Positions 1-12,303 of a stretch of 64,000 bases of DNA are shown here, piece after piece. The DNA is taken from assembly GCF_921293095.1 (NCBI RefSeq), contig NC_060253.1:73321992-73385991 (forward strand), in the 5' to 3' direction. The first letter of the stretch is position 1; each line of letters opens with the position of its first letter. Source of the stretch: Ischnura elegans. Its lineage: Eukaryota > Arthropoda > Insecta > Odonata > Coenagrionidae. The notes beneath the pieces are model-generated. The model was not told where the DNA came from. It ran no database searches and worked only from the letters and a program-made list of their open reading frames with translations. Both the position numbers and the translations under genes were made by a program.

Positions 1-201
1 ATTTTCCGCCTCCCTTCCCCTTGGGTTTTCCCTGTATCCGCTACTGTTTGTATCACAGCATTTATTTCAAGAAAAAAAGTTTCGTCCCGCAAAAAGAAAG
101 CTGAGCAATAGATCATTGATCAATTTAAATTCTCTCATCATTCTAACATCTTGCGGTACTGATACGTTCGAACGTACAAAATAATGATTCACGGGAAGTG
201 T

Positions 202-431
202 TTAACCCATTATAACCCAATGTTGCTTCTAAGTTACATCAAAAATGTGTAAATTTTCAGCTCAGTTTAGGAAATATCTAAACTACGCATTATTTTGTGA
301 TGTAAACTGCAATGACGAAATATTTAGCTGCCACGATGATTCTGATTGAGAGCAAAATTTTCAAGTACTCATAGTGATAAATGTTTAAATTTCATTTCTC
401 CCAGAAGCAGCTCTGGGTTAGAAAGGGTTAA
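202..431 (-). mobile_element. TTAA-flanked MITE (piggyBac-type), copy A
   Basis: A 222-bp element (206-427) sits between TTAA at 202-205 and TTAA at 428-431. Its ends, CCCATTATAACCCA on the left and CCCTTTCTAACCCA read inward from the right, form an inverted repeat. Copies at 1032-1253 and 32780-32997 share the body. TTAA target duplications and CCC-starting ends are the piggyBac hallmark; that a piggyBac transposase moved this family is inference. It is in opposite orientation to the copy at 1032. Confidence 0.75.
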
Positions 432-1027
432 ACCACATATCTCTGGTTTGAACCTTTTGCAAATCCTTATTGAAAGAACGATATGATGAGACCAAAGGGT
501 AACACCGTTTAGTGCCTCCGTAATTTTTGGCGGGCAGTGTTTATTCTAGGTATTGCGTTGAACCCGCAAATGGGGATCCCGATTGTAAATTCTCCGTGCG
601 AAAAGGAATTGAGCGGATTAGGTTGACGGGTGACAGGTCGGGAAACGGTTAATGAGACCGTTCCGATGAAGTACAGTCGGAAATAGCCCTTCGAAGTTCA
701 TGTATATTCAATTCAGAGCGTCGCATGCCTCTGCGACACCCTACAGGGAATTGGCGACGGCTGCCGTCACTTTCAAAAGGCAATGGCGATCCAATACCTC
801 GCATTCCGTGCGCACTTGCCGCGCCGTAATCCCCATTCGGGGTAACGGATAAAACGCCGACGGGAATGTCAACGCATTAACCCCATCAGAACCTATTGGA
901 AAATAGGTACACACGAGAGAGGTAGTTTACTCTGACAGAGATGTATTCTCATGTAATGCCGGTTGGATTGGTGTCAGTAAAATTCGGAATTCAGCGGAGT
1001 ATCGATGACTTTTCATGCATGTAGAAT
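432..1027. other. No gene seen; moderately GC-rich spacer between two inverted MITEs
   Basis: This 600-bp stretch is richer in G+C and CpG than its surroundings, especially about 520-870, and is bracketed by two oppositely oriented copies of the TTAA MITE. I see no ORF with a recognisable product and no matching copy elsewhere in the window. Confidence 0.5.
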
Positions 1028-1257
1028 TTAACCCTTTCTAACCCAGAGCTGTTTCTGGGAGAAATCAAATTTCAATATTTTTTAATTTGAAAACTTGAAA
1101 ATTTTACGCTCAATGATAATTATCCTGGCATCTAAATATTTCTTCATTAAAATTTACACAAAAAAATAATATTTAGTTTAGATATCTCCTAAATAGAGCT
1201 GAAAGTTTAAACATTTTTGATGTTGCTTAGAAGGAACATTGGGTTATAAAGGGTTAA
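1028..1257 (+). mobile_element. TTAA-flanked MITE (piggyBac-type), copy B
   Basis: The element at 1032-1253 is 222 bp and is flanked by TTAA at 1028-1031 and 1254-1257. It begins CCCTTTCTAACCCAGAGC and ends with GGGTTATAAAGGG, so the tips are inverted repeats. It matches copy A in reverse orientation over its whole length. Confidence 0.75.
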
Positions 1258-2049
1258 TAACAACGAGATCTTGATAGAGATATAGAAGTGAGTGGACTGG
1301 CTGCGATAATAATTTCTGACTCGGCATTACAATTTGGTGTTTTCCCCTGGATCTACCAAGTGAGAAATGGGGAAGTCCCATGAAGAGAAGAAACTTGTAT
1401 TTGTAATATTTCAAAGCCTGTCGCGAGAACGGCGGTGAAATATACACGAATTGCGATGAGAAAAAAATCCCCTGGACCCCGGACGAGTTATATATTATGT
1501 ATGACATGAGTTGCAAGGATTGATGAGTTATGTATTTTCTTGATATCCATGACCCATTTGCGCCTTGCGTAAAAACTCCTTATTTCAGCTATGATATTTG
1601 ACGAAAGAAAGACATTGGCCGAGGTGATTAACAAAACGTATATTTTAAAACAACGCTGATAAAATAGATCCATTAAATGTCAATAATGCATTTCAAGTTA
1701 AACCAGTGCTGTAGCTGGGCCGGTACGGCGAACCCCATAAAATCCAAACTTTTTATAAGCACACCAGTTAAACTATCTTTGTAAATCTGTAAAAAAAATA
1801 GCCCTACTGTAAATTGCCCAATGGATTTCAGAAAGAAAAATCGGAAATGATTATTCACCTGTTCAGAGTTATCTCGTGGCACAACTTGGAACTAATATAA
1901 GAGTTGGAGTTTGACATTTCAATCGCGGCCGGATGTATAATACATGTTCAGCTGTTGAAAATATATGATGAGTACCGCCAATTTTTTTTCCAACTACAGC
2001 ACTGAGTTTAACTCTACTTATGTATTTACTGTAAATTGAGAATTTAATT
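1258..2049. other. No gene or repeat recognised
   Basis: AT-rich sequence with only short chance ORFs on the minus strand. No motif, repeat partner or splice-flanked coding segment was recognised. Confidence 0.4.
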
Positions 2050-2312
2050 GGTATGGTATTTAGAGAAGACGACCGAAAGCCGAGATCATTTCCTCAACGA
2101 ATGAAAAGTATGGAAGGAAACTCGGTGTTGGCATTATTTTTCTCTTAAAAGACCGTGGCAAGGGACCCACGGCTAAACATACCATCTGACGGACCAAGTA
2201 TTGTGCTTCAAAGTACAGATGGTCACTCTCTAAGGCATAACCGCCATTGCCGGGATTTGAACGTGGACTTAAAAGATGGGAATCTAATACACCAACCCTA
2301 ACCTCCGAAAAA
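2050..2312 (-). mobile_element. Decayed tRNA-headed SINE (family B)
   Basis: This copy matches, in order, the SINE split by the piggyBac element at 28382-28521 and 31412-31590: a segment like 'gaccgaaagccgag', then the 'cggctaaac' region, then a pol III B-box-like complement 'gccgggatttgaac' near 2247-2262. The tRNA-like head is at the high-coordinate end, so the SINE reads on the minus strand. It is considerably diverged, hence old. Confidence 0.6.
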
Positions 2313-3301
2313 AAATATTTTACCCATCAGTTAGTTCTGTCTCTCCCAACCTTCTTTAATACATATGTCAGATTTATCGATGAAATTTTGCGTCAAAATT
2401 ATCAGCTGTACGCCGAAATATATTGGTTTTAATCACCTTGATAAATAAAAGCGCAACACAACTGCTCATCAACGGTACCAATAATCTGCACACGAAGTTC
2501 AAGTTCGTGGGGCTAGTGCGCGCTGTAAGCGTGTGACTGAGTGCAGGTAGTTCTGAGCATACCGATAGGGAGCAGAGTCCTCGGCAGTTGGACAACCTGG
2601 TGGTGAAAGTAGTAACTACGTGAGCACCGACTCTTCAGCGGCATAAATCATGCGTTTAGTGTACCTATTCCTCAGCATGTTAAAGTACAACATTAATATT
2701 AAAACGTTTGGAATAGCAAATCAAGCGCAAATAAATCGATTGCAATGGACTAAAAAAAAATTGATAATGTTGAAGTTACTTGAGCTATTCAGTTTTGAAA
2801 CATTTTTTCTAGTCTAACTGTTCTGGGCATTCCAGAGTTTTCTAGTCGCCCTGGCACAAATGAAACTCATAAAATGATAGCCGATGATAATGACTCCCAT
2901 GGTGATGAGATGATTCCTATAAAATATAAATGAAGAGTGTTTGATGTGGGGATGGAAGATATATCCACGAAAATAATATTAACCCCTACTAAGGTGTAGG
3001 CGTATAAAAGGTATGAACTTGTAAAGTACGAGATGGTGCAACTGCATCATTTCTTCTAACTAAATATTTCATCTACCCGCCAAATTTAGAATAATCAACC
3101 GCTTAAATCGAAATGGAGTGATAAATGATGACTAAGTTAAGTTTTCATGAAGCTGAAATAGCCAAAATCATGTTCCTATCGCCTTTCGCCATCATAACCT
3201 ACGTCCTAGCAAAAATATCCAGATATAAAACCGTTTTAGTTTTTATTTCCTTTCCCCCATAACTTAACGGGCTATCGATGAACTTTCCTATAAAATAGGG
3301 T
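2313..3301. other. No gene recognised
   Basis: AT-rich DNA without convincing ORFs or repeats. The short ORFs at 2374-2595 on the minus strand have no recognisable motif. Confidence 0.4.
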
Positions 3302-3604
3302 AGCCAAGGGAGTAGTGAACTTGGCTGCTGACCGAAGGTTACTTAGATTGTTTGTGAAACTGAGAATCGATATCTCTAAGAGCGACACGGAAAACATAAC
3401 TTTAGAACCTCACTATATTTCTAGGTCCAATAGAAGCGATAAGGAGATATTTTTCCGAACGGAATGGTATGGAAATTCGGTTTTCCCCCGAACAATGAAG
3501 GACTTTAATAAGTGCCTTTATATTTGTAAACGGTTGGTGTCCTAACACCCCCTGCCACACGCCTATTGAGACGGCTCACGGAGTGGTATGTAAATGAAGA
3601 TGAA
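3302..3604 (+). mobile_element. 3' end of CR1/Jockey-like LINE, copy 1
   Basis: The translation at 3315-3545 (for example SDTENITLEPHYISRS, then PRTMKDFNKC) is the extreme C-terminus of the reverse-transcriptase ORF also seen at 10604-11180. It is followed by the same 3' UTR motif, TGTCCTAACACCCCCTGCC, and ends in an ATGAAG-rich tail. Loss of the 5' part is the usual LINE insertion outcome. An internal deletion brings the arginine-rich segment close to the upstream sequence. Confidence 0.8.
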
Positions 3605-4363
3605 GGGTCCCGGGCTCGACCACCGTTGAAGCCATCGGACACCCCACTTCAAATCCTCGACTGCTAGATGACCCATGGAAATTAATGACTCCTCCAACCC
3701 TGATCATGTTATTTTCACATGCCTGAACCTGAGTTGAGGGTAAGGCCTACCTTCACCTATCTAAATCAATCTACAGGTTAAAGTCACTGAGTTAGTGAGG
3801 CATACTCCGAATGGAATTCGAACTATTCAAATGATATTACCATTACAAGAGGCATTCACGTTACCGGTAACATTAGAAGAGGGAGATGCCTCTCCAAGCG
3901 TTTCGTATAACATCAGAACAGGCATCTGCCTCTACAAAGACTCCAAAGCATTGGTGGGATTTTTAATGCCACCTCTACGGTATGTATGGTCAAAGGCCAA
4001 AATCTGATAATATTATAATGACGCGGGTTTCGATGTCTAACCGATGCGATTTTAAAGGCGAGCGCGAGGGTGATCTCATCCTTTTAAGTGAGAAAATGCG
4101 TAGTGAAGCAATACCTTCAGGTTCTCTGGGGGTTTAGGGTAATGTTCGCAATATATGTAGTGAAATAAATAATACACTTAACTCCTCGCATAGACCAAAG
4201 AAAGCTGTAGGAGTGCATAGCTGCACCGCATTTCACCCTCAAAGGAATCATTTTGTGCGTGCAATATATCGTTGTATTGATTAGACAAGGGTCCAACTGA
4301 CCTTGATCACGCATGAAGTCATGATAAAAATCATATTTGAAGTTGGATCTAAATGAAATGTTC
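3605..4363. other. No gene recognised
   Basis: Unannotatable AT-rich sequence. The ORFs at 3795-4007 and 4117-4365 show no domain or neighbour support. Confidence 0.4.
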
Positions 4364-4669
4364 ACTTATCCCAGGCGCGCAGTTAGGAAATAAGGGAAAA
4401 GGGGGAGGGGGGTTAGGCGCAAGTAATACTTAGGGATAAGTGGTGGCATACATAAAGCGCGGTGATCGTAAGCGGGTACCCTCCCCCAGAATATTTTTAA
4501 GATAAATCATTCAAAATGGCGAGTTTTACGGCTTTCAGATGGTACTTTCTTTATCCTTAAACTATTCTATAATTAAAAGTAAGTAAAATTGATTAAATTA
4601 AAAACTTTCCGCGCTCTGGGGAGGGGTTTATCCCCCAAAAACCCCCCTCGCTGCACCACTGACTTATCC
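4364..4669 (-). mobile_element. hAT-type MITE, family F2, with 8-bp target duplication
   Basis: The element spans 4372-4661 (290 bp) between exact copies of ACTTATCC at 4364-4371 and 4662-4669. Ends are CAGGCGCGCAGTTAGG and, read inward from the right, CAGTGGTGCAGCGAGG. The CAG-start terminal repeats and 8-bp duplication are typical of hAT transposons. It has no coding capacity. The body matches the copy at 50167-50486 in the other orientation. Confidence 0.8.
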
Positions 4670-7600
4670 TGCATATTGGCGGAGAATAAATGGGGTAAAA
4701 TAAAGATACTGAATTTGACTCAATCGTGGCATAAATAAAACTGCACCAAGTGTTTTAACTTATTTTTTCCAAACTAAGGTGGCTTAGTATCTTCTCGGGA
4801 CTTACACTTGAACGGTGGAATAGGTTATTCATTCTCACCAACGTTTCGACACGCAATCGCTGGGTCTCTTTCGTCGATTGGTAAGCAATACCTCACAACA
4901 TCTTACTATATGAAGATAAAGTAACCATAGCTGCGAGAGTCGCCAATTTTTTTCGCAAACTTCAGTTAGCGTCCGCTAATAATAACCAGGGTAAACACTT
5001 TGAAGATAATAAAAGGATTTTGAATCGAAACGTTGCTGAACATGTAGAACCTTGCTCCATGGAAATTGCGAGAAGAGTTGTTAACATTATGGACCCGGAA
5101 AACGCAAGATCTTATTCTAATATGGTTTCAGAAAGAATCTTGACAAAACCTAGCAGTGAAATATAAGTAATTATGACACTTGTCTCTAGTGGCGGATCCA
5201 GGATAGGGACGGGGGGGCTACGTGGGAGTTGAAATTCCGGCAGAAGTGGGGGTTGGAAAAAATTAACATTCTATCTTGTGTAAATTGGATACCACTGCTT
5301 GTCAGTACTCACCGTCCACGTCCTTCAACCGCCTTTCAACGTCCAGGGTACAATCCAATTAATGTAGAGAACGGAAAACATGCCAGTGTTGTATTCCGGG
5401 AGTTCCTGAGAGAATTTCTTTTCACTCTATTTTCGATGTTCTGCTTCAGTTTGAGAAATTCAATGCTTCGTCACCACGACAATCGGGCTGCAACTCCTCT
5501 GGCGGCAACGAGCAGCGTATTCTCGTCCTCTGGGTTTGGACACGTCTTAATCCCACCTTCAACTCTAGCCACGTGGGGAAAATACACCTTGAACCATTAC
5601 TGTGTGTGTGTCACATCCCTAGTCAAAAGCGTACGGAGACTGTTTAGCACAAGAGGCTAAAAGAATTGGGCGAGGTCTGCCTTGACCTTTGACGGACGAA
5701 TTATCGACCTCGTGCCGCATATATGATTTTGGGATTTCAACTAACGGACTCCGCCTCGGGACATAATACACCTCAATTGCATCTCCATCTAAGTTCTTTT
5801 AACCCCGACATATACTCATATTCCGATAAAAAAAACTCACACCAAATGCGTGAAGTCGACCTTATCTTAAGCATCTTAAAAGATAGTACCTTAATTAATA
5901 ATTAAAATGGTCATGGATAATCTTTGGTGCATCTTATTTCATGCCTTGATTATACTCCACGACGAGATTTGTCACTTGCTTACGCCAATTTAGTACCACA
6001 CTAATTTTAAGTAGCCTGGGGACTCTTAAGTGGAAGAAGCAGTGAGATGTGGGCTTAGATGTAACAAGTAATTCCTCTTATATCTTTTCCTCTAAAGCAT
6101 TAATAAGTATCGTGTAAAGCGATGAAGCCTACAAGGATTTTTTTTTAAATTATCAATATCCTTTGAATACCAACCATCATGAAAAAATCGAGCACGACAG
6201 GTCAGAGTGTTTGCACTTCAGCTAGATGACAGTAACAAGTATTCAGCACCTAAAAATAAGATGCCGAAGACCCTCAATTTCGTTGAGAACAAGAATTTGT
6301 TTTGTACTGCTAGAAGTAGACTCATTGAAACAGTTTATTTTCAGTATAAAAATGATTTTCATTGTCTTACAGTTCATTGAGTCATATCCTTAAGTTTACT
6401 CCATACAACTCACTAAATATAAAATACTTCAGTAAAAATATAATATACACTTTCATATTAAAATTCACCAAATACTTGAGTAAAACCACTCTGGTGATGG
6501 CATAGTTATCTTAGATCAGGACTAATCACTTTTTCAGGTGACCATGTGTAGTGTGTACTAGAGTAGTTATTGGCTAACAATATCACTTAGTAAAACGCAG
6601 TAACAAGTTGAAACTAAAGTAGATTTCTCGCAACTGCTCATAGATGCAGTGCATAACTATACGTACTCGCTACAATAAGTTTTTTTTGGTCATAGACAAA
6701 TAGATTAAGCATAATATTCACACATGCCTGTATATGTTTAGAAATGGAGGAAGACCAACAGTGTTTTAATTTACCCAACAGATAATTTTGCATTAAAGTA
6801 ATCGGTAAAATAAATGTTGCATAGCTTCATTATTCTGTTTCATGACATCCCGATCTTTTTTCGCCACAAGCAGGATATCACTGCAGTTACTAGCATTCCA
6901 TGTTGCGTTGATGTTGATGATCACCAGTCTCAGAACAAATTGGCAGCTATTCGTCGAAATGTTTATCTTGCCCACAATTCCCTAAATAAGAAGTACTCAC
7001 TGCTCAGCTGAGCTACTTGACTCCATGGCAAGTATTTGAGAGTATTCTTACAGGTATTTGAATACGTGATCAAGTGCGTTGGCTACTTCTCCCTCTGTTC
7101 ATCTTCTCAGAGGGTGAAGTATCTCCGAATTCTGCGCTCAGCTCCTTTCGAGTTGATCACAATGATTTTTTATCGATTTTTCGACGATATGAGTTCACCA
7201 AACCACTTAAGCCATTCCCTGAAAAAGGCATTAAAGATAAGTTAGTGGAATAGAAATGTTCATGCTATGATTATGAAATAAAATTATCATAATATTTCAT
7301 ATTTAAATCCGAAATCATTAACTCTACACTTTTTTTTCGTAAACTCTTCAGAAAATCTATTCTGACATAGACCAGGGTTTATTTGGAATAAATTATTTGT
7401 ATCTTCGTTCAGGAGAAAACTTCAGCCTATAGTATCTTTGCAGCAACAGATAGATCAGTACTTAGCCTCCTTTTCTGGGAAAGCAAACGCTTATACCCAT
7501 ATTTTTTTCACTGTTCATAATCCAAGTATTAATATTTTCCAAATTATTTATTCCCCTTTCACTCCAGTGCATAAATCATACTTAGGTACGTTATACCTCG

Positions 7601-7961
7601 GTTATACATAAAATACCGCCGACACCGTGATTTTTTAGGTGACAAGAAATATTTATATCGCGCACTGACAATTAATGTCAATAAATATCATAATGTAGCG
7701 AGTAAGGTCTAAAAAATCGAAAATTCTACATCATAACTTATAAAAACAACTTATTAGAGCTTATGTAATAGCGCGTTACTCATTTTGGTTGAAGCCACGA
7801 AGTTAACTTCTTTCTCACTTCGAAGTTTAATATTTACACATTATTTATCAGGTAGTTACTCATTACCATGGAAGAGCGAGAAGCACCATCAGTTTTGTGG
7901 GCAACGAATTATAATAGTTAAGACGTTATAATAAAGCCTAACATTATGGTTATCAGCTACG
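4670..7961. other. Long stretch without a recognisable gene
   Basis: I see no supported gene here. A short hAT-end fragment (GTGGCGGATCCAGG) lies at about 5188-5222. The longest ORF (5229-5660, 143 codons) contains no domain I know and has no sister copy. A motif like those in Penelope-type ends, 'caacgtttcgacacg', is at about 4838. The remainder is AT-rich. Confidence 0.4.
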
Positions 7962-8130
7962 ATTAAGGCTATTAACCAAAATTTATATACGTGATGGTAT
8001 GATCTATCAAATTCATAACTTTTTAATGCGATGGACATTTTATGTCAAAAATATTGGGAATAAATCTATCGCACTAAACTCATTAACGCGCTAAGGCCTT
8101 TTTTGAATACCGATTAAAATATTCCCTATT
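7962..8130 (+). repeat. Dispersed repeat R370, partial copy
   Basis: This segment shares 'tattaaccaaaattt', 'tatcaaattc' and 'accgattaaaat' in the same order as fuller copies at 15862-16235 and 62597-62975. All three copies are in the same orientation. No coding content or clear terminal repeat was found, so its class is unknown. Confidence 0.5.
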
Positions 8131-10468
8131 TGTTAACAAAAATAATGCTTCTAAGAAACGGAGTGGCCGCCTAAATGTATTCCTGTTGTATACACCCATC
8201 ATAAGGAAATGTATACTTATCATGCGTCAAGATTTGAGATTGCTTTGAACAAAAACACCAAAGGCTATTCAGTATATTTTGTGTTATGCTTAGCCGTCGA
8301 ACATGAAGCCTGAAACATACGATCATTTTTTCTCAGAGTCTCAGAGTGATAGCTCAAGGGACCGAAAGATTGATCGCTAGATCCATCATTTTTTTAATCA
8401 CACGTACATTCCAACCCTCCTTTTTTCCATCGATTATTCCGTCACTTTCCGAATTTACAAATGCCATTCAATTAAATACCAAGCGTGGCGTTTCAATCAC
8501 CCACAGCGGCCGTGTGAGATACGGAGGAGACAGAAGGTATGGATGGAGGGAGTACTTAGCGGGGAGGGGTTGTTGAAAACGTTATTAGAGGGTAGAATGT
8601 TAGGTAAACGGGGTAGGGGAAGGAAGAGAGTAATAGAATTAAAGGTATTAAGCCCAATTGTGAATTGAAGAAGGCAGTGCTAGAAGGAAAGGGAGCCTCA
8701 CAGATTACTTCTTTAGTATTCCAAGGAAACCTACCTTAATTGGTAGAATACTATAATAATAATAATAGCAGCCGAGAGTTCTGATTGGCTGAAGGACCGT
8801 GCCAGCGATGGTTTCAGCGACGGAAAAAGGGACTTGCCAAGTGATGGAAAAAGGGATGGGATTTTCGTCCCTCGAGCCATCGCGGAAAATGATAATGTGA
8901 AACGGTCTGTAGCTGTCCCACGAAAGGGATGGTAAAAATGACGGTCTCATTCAGGCTTACGACTAGGCACGTTCTCTACCGTTCATCGATACCAATCTCT
9001 TGTCAGCCGTTTCCACCCCAAAGCAAGGCAGAATTTTCAGAGCAGCGAAGAGACCATGGTAACGAAGCCCTTTAACAGACTAAGCTGCTAATCCCCAACC
9101 TTTCCGACATTTTTGGTGCAATCATGCGACCGTTTCAAAATCCCTGATATCCACCCTTGGAATGGCAGTTGATAGATTTTTTTCTTTTACATCAAGAGCA
9201 TCGTGAAAATATGCTCCAGCGATGGAAACACACTGTTGGGAAAACACATTTTTGAAATTTACTGATAATAGTTTAATTCGGCATTTTAAAAATTTCATTA
9301 GACACATGAATTTCATCCAAAAATTTGCTGGCAGAATAATGTTGTAGAACCTTAACTTTTAAGTTTAGAGTCACTTTTTATTTACTTATCGGTAGGTTTT
9401 CCTAAAAACAATAGTCACACCGTACTTTAAGGTAATGGTTGCGTCATCTTTCGGATTTAATTTTCAGCCCAATTCCACAGAAGCATTGGAACATGGATGC
9501 GTTTTCTGCGAGAATGAAGAAAACTGTCGAATTTCGTATACGTCCATGAGACAAACTTTGGCCTTGTACAGATTCGCGAAAAAACTGAGAATAAAATTAA
9601 CTGAAGTTTTTTAATGAGCAAATGGATGTATCGTAAGATTCAAATTTAAAATTTGGCTCTCCAATAAAATATCAATTAAATTAATTGTTAGTGAAATTTT
9701 TTTTTTTTAATTTTTAAATCTTCAATTTATCTCTCAATCTTTAGTATGCATATTTATTTAATGTTCTGATAGCAACTTCGAGGTTTAGCCAAATGCTACT
9801 TTGGGTGTTTTTAACTCTTGGTGCAAAATGATGAACAGTCGATTGCATAAGACTACATCGCCATTGATAATCAGATCATCAATTTAATATTTCATCCATA
9901 TAATTAAATCCATTATGAGATTGAACTTAACCAGATAGAATAACATAAAATCCTTTATATATTAGCCATTAAGTCATAAATATTTATGTATTATTTATAA
10001 CTGAATAAAATTTATATAATATAATTATCCATTGATGAACACAATGCCCTAATAGTTAACTCAAGGTCGATTAGAAAGGGATGACTTTGTACAAATATGT
10101 AATAATATGAATGTGCCTTTATTGGCAATGAAAAATGATAGTATATATTGCTCATATAAGCCCACCAATCACGCCTTGAGCCGTACTACGTATGATATAC
10201 AGGACAGATAAACTTCTATAGGGAGATTAATTATCTAAAGAATTTTAAGAATAACAAATATTTAACCATTAAGGATAGTCTCAAACGAAGTAAAACCAGG
10301 AAGGAATAAAGGAAAAACAAATTTCAAATAATACCAAGGAAAAGATAGACACTCCTTCAACTATCCTAGCGAAAGCAATTCAATTAATTAAATGGCATTT
10401 TTAATCTCCTCTATTTCATAATTAATTAGTTTCCTCTCTTGATCTCGTCCACCCTAGTACGACACTAA
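8131..10468. other. No gene recognised
   Basis: AT-rich intergenic sequence with simple runs such as (AAT)n near 8755 and poly-T near 9697. Short ORFs lack motifs. Nothing here could be matched to another part of the window. Confidence 0.4.
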
Positions 10469-10603
10469 GTGAAGAATACATTACACATCATCAGAGAAAA
10501 AAAATTTACTTCGAATTTTCACTGCAATTTTAGCTTATATTTTGGCCATCGCTATATACAATATAATTTTGCGTTACATTTCTTGCGGAATTCGTCCAAC
10601 TCT

Positions 10604-11302
10604 AACCATGTTTATGCAGTGGATGGCATTAACATAAAGGCAACAGACGAAGTGAAGTACGTGGGAGTTACGATAACCTCGAACCTCTCGTGGGGAACAC
10701 ATATAAAGAATATTTGCGGCATAGCCCTGAAGAAATTAGGATTCGTCAAGCGTATTGTGGGAAGATTTTCGGATGAGAAAGTAAAAGAAAGGTGCTATTT
10801 CGCTCTCGTCCGACCGCACCTTGAATATGCAGCGAGCATATGGGATCCGGTGCAGAAAGACTTAATCCGCGAACTGAATAAAATTCAAAGAAAGGCTGCG
10901 CGTTTCGTCAAAAACTGCTACGGGCGTACAGACAGTGTTACCCAGATGTTAAGCGAGTTAGGCTGGGAGCCGTTGGAGACTCGGAGGCTGCGCGCTAGGC
11001 TTAGATTGCTTGAACAATTGAGAATGGATATCTTTAAGAGCGATACAGAGAACATAATATTAGAGCCACATTATATTTCCAGGTCCGATAGAAGTGATAA
11101 ATTAAGAGAGATGTTTTGCCGAACGGATAGATATGCGAATTCGTTTTTACCCCGAACCATAAAGGACTTTAATAAACGGTAGTCCCAACTTCGTTTGAGC
11201 ACTTAATTTTTTTAGCTGTAAACGGCTGGTGTCCTAACACCCCCTGCCACACGCCTTTTAGGCGGCTTGCGGGGTATTATGTAATGTAGATGTAGATGAA
11301 CC
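10604..11302 (+). mobile_element. 5'-truncated CR1/Jockey-like LINE, RT C-terminal part
   Basis: An open frame through 11180 encodes the region after the reverse-transcriptase palm of a non-LTR retrotransposon: VKYVGVTITSNLSWGTHI, then ALVRPHLEYAASIWDP, then IQRKAARFV, ending in PRTIKDFNKR. These are the usual C-terminal motifs of CR1/Jockey-group ORF2. The catalytic FADD box lies upstream of the preserved part and is absent, so the copy cannot encode reverse transcription. The ORF's nominal start at 10469 lies in unrelated flanking DNA. The 3' UTR ends with ATGTAG repeats at 11285-11297. Further copies of the tail occur at 3302, 48251 and 59411. Confidence 0.85.
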
Positions 11303-11855
11303 ACTTTGACCTTCTACAATCTGGAAACGCTGATCTCTTACAGTAATTGTTCTTTATACATTTCACCAAGAATAAATCGAATACCTAGGCTGAACTCTGT
11401 CGATGTCTATTACTAGTCCAACCCCATGGAGCATTTCAAGCTCTGGTAATTGCATTCATCATCGCACTCTCGTGGAAATTCATGTAAATTATTTATTGGC
11501 GATGTATTCTAATGCAATTGGCTGTTCTTCATTGTGCTCCTAGTTTTAAAACTTTCGAAGTAAAGGAGCATTTGGTACGATTTCGATATTCCTAACAGGA
11601 TATTAAATAATATGCATACTAAATATTGGGAGGGTTTGATAATCCACTTCAATGCTATCATTAACTATTTATCTTTGACATTGGAAACTTTGCTGGAACA
11701 TTGGTCCTGTGTGGCACTGATCGAAATTTCCAGGCAACAACTTCCAGTTCAAGCCAGTTTTCTCTCGAAAACAATTAAGTGGTGTAATCCATGGCGACAG
11801 ATATGAGATGCAAGCACTATTTGGACAGCTTGTAAGTGAAAAAACAATACTATAT
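11303..11855. other. Spacer between a LINE copy and the 3' end of the AIG1-like gene
   Basis: No repeat or gene is recognised. The 64-codon plus-strand ORF at 11612-11806 lacks any support. Confidence 0.4.
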
Positions 11856-11861
11856 TTTATT
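11856..11861 (-). promoter_or_regulatory. Candidate polyadenylation signal of the AIG1-like gene
   Basis: AATAAA on the minus strand, about 130 bp downstream of the stop codon at 11991-11993. It is the first good hexamer I see after the last coding exon; transcript data would be needed to fix the 3' end. Confidence 0.4.
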
Positions 11862-11990
11862 CATGTGCACTTATTCAATCTTGAAAAAGTTCGCTTTTAC
11901 CTATGATTTCTTATTCACGGAAGCAAATAAACGATAGGCAACGATAACAGCGGGCCTGCAAAGAGTCGAGGCTGAAGTTTGCTCAATATA

Positions 11991-12303
11991 CTAGGATATG
12001 TCATGATAAGGGTGGGTATTCACACCTCTACGGCAAAAGGACACAAAGTTTCCGCGGATATTTACCTGGTCCTCACGGGCGTTACGAGGACGAACTATTT
12101 CAAATCTTTGCTCGATTAGAGATGCCATGTCCGATTCCCTCGATATCTTACCACAAATTTTGTCGTTAGCTCTGCACCCAACTATATAAAGGGTTGTGAA
12201 AATACTGTAAACCAGCAGGAAGTAGAGCATTTTCTGAACTGGAGTCAACATTCCAAGAATAGGGTAGGTCCAGAAGCCTTGCACACAGGCGGCAGTAATT
12301 AAT
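11991..12303 (-). CDS. AIG1-like gene, last coding exon
   Basis: Starts after the acceptor CTTTCTTTGCAG; its first base completes a leucine codon from exon 3. It encodes LITAACVQGFWTYPILGM, a final hydrophobic segment (about KMLYFLLVYSIFTTLYIVG), then a hydrophilic tail to a stop at 11991-11993. The alternative frame at 12166-12348 is a shadow. Confidence 0.85.

Noticed and set aside
5229-5660. 143-codon plus-strand ORF
   Set aside because: No motif, no splice context, no second copy, and ordinary codon bias; begins next to a MITE fragment.
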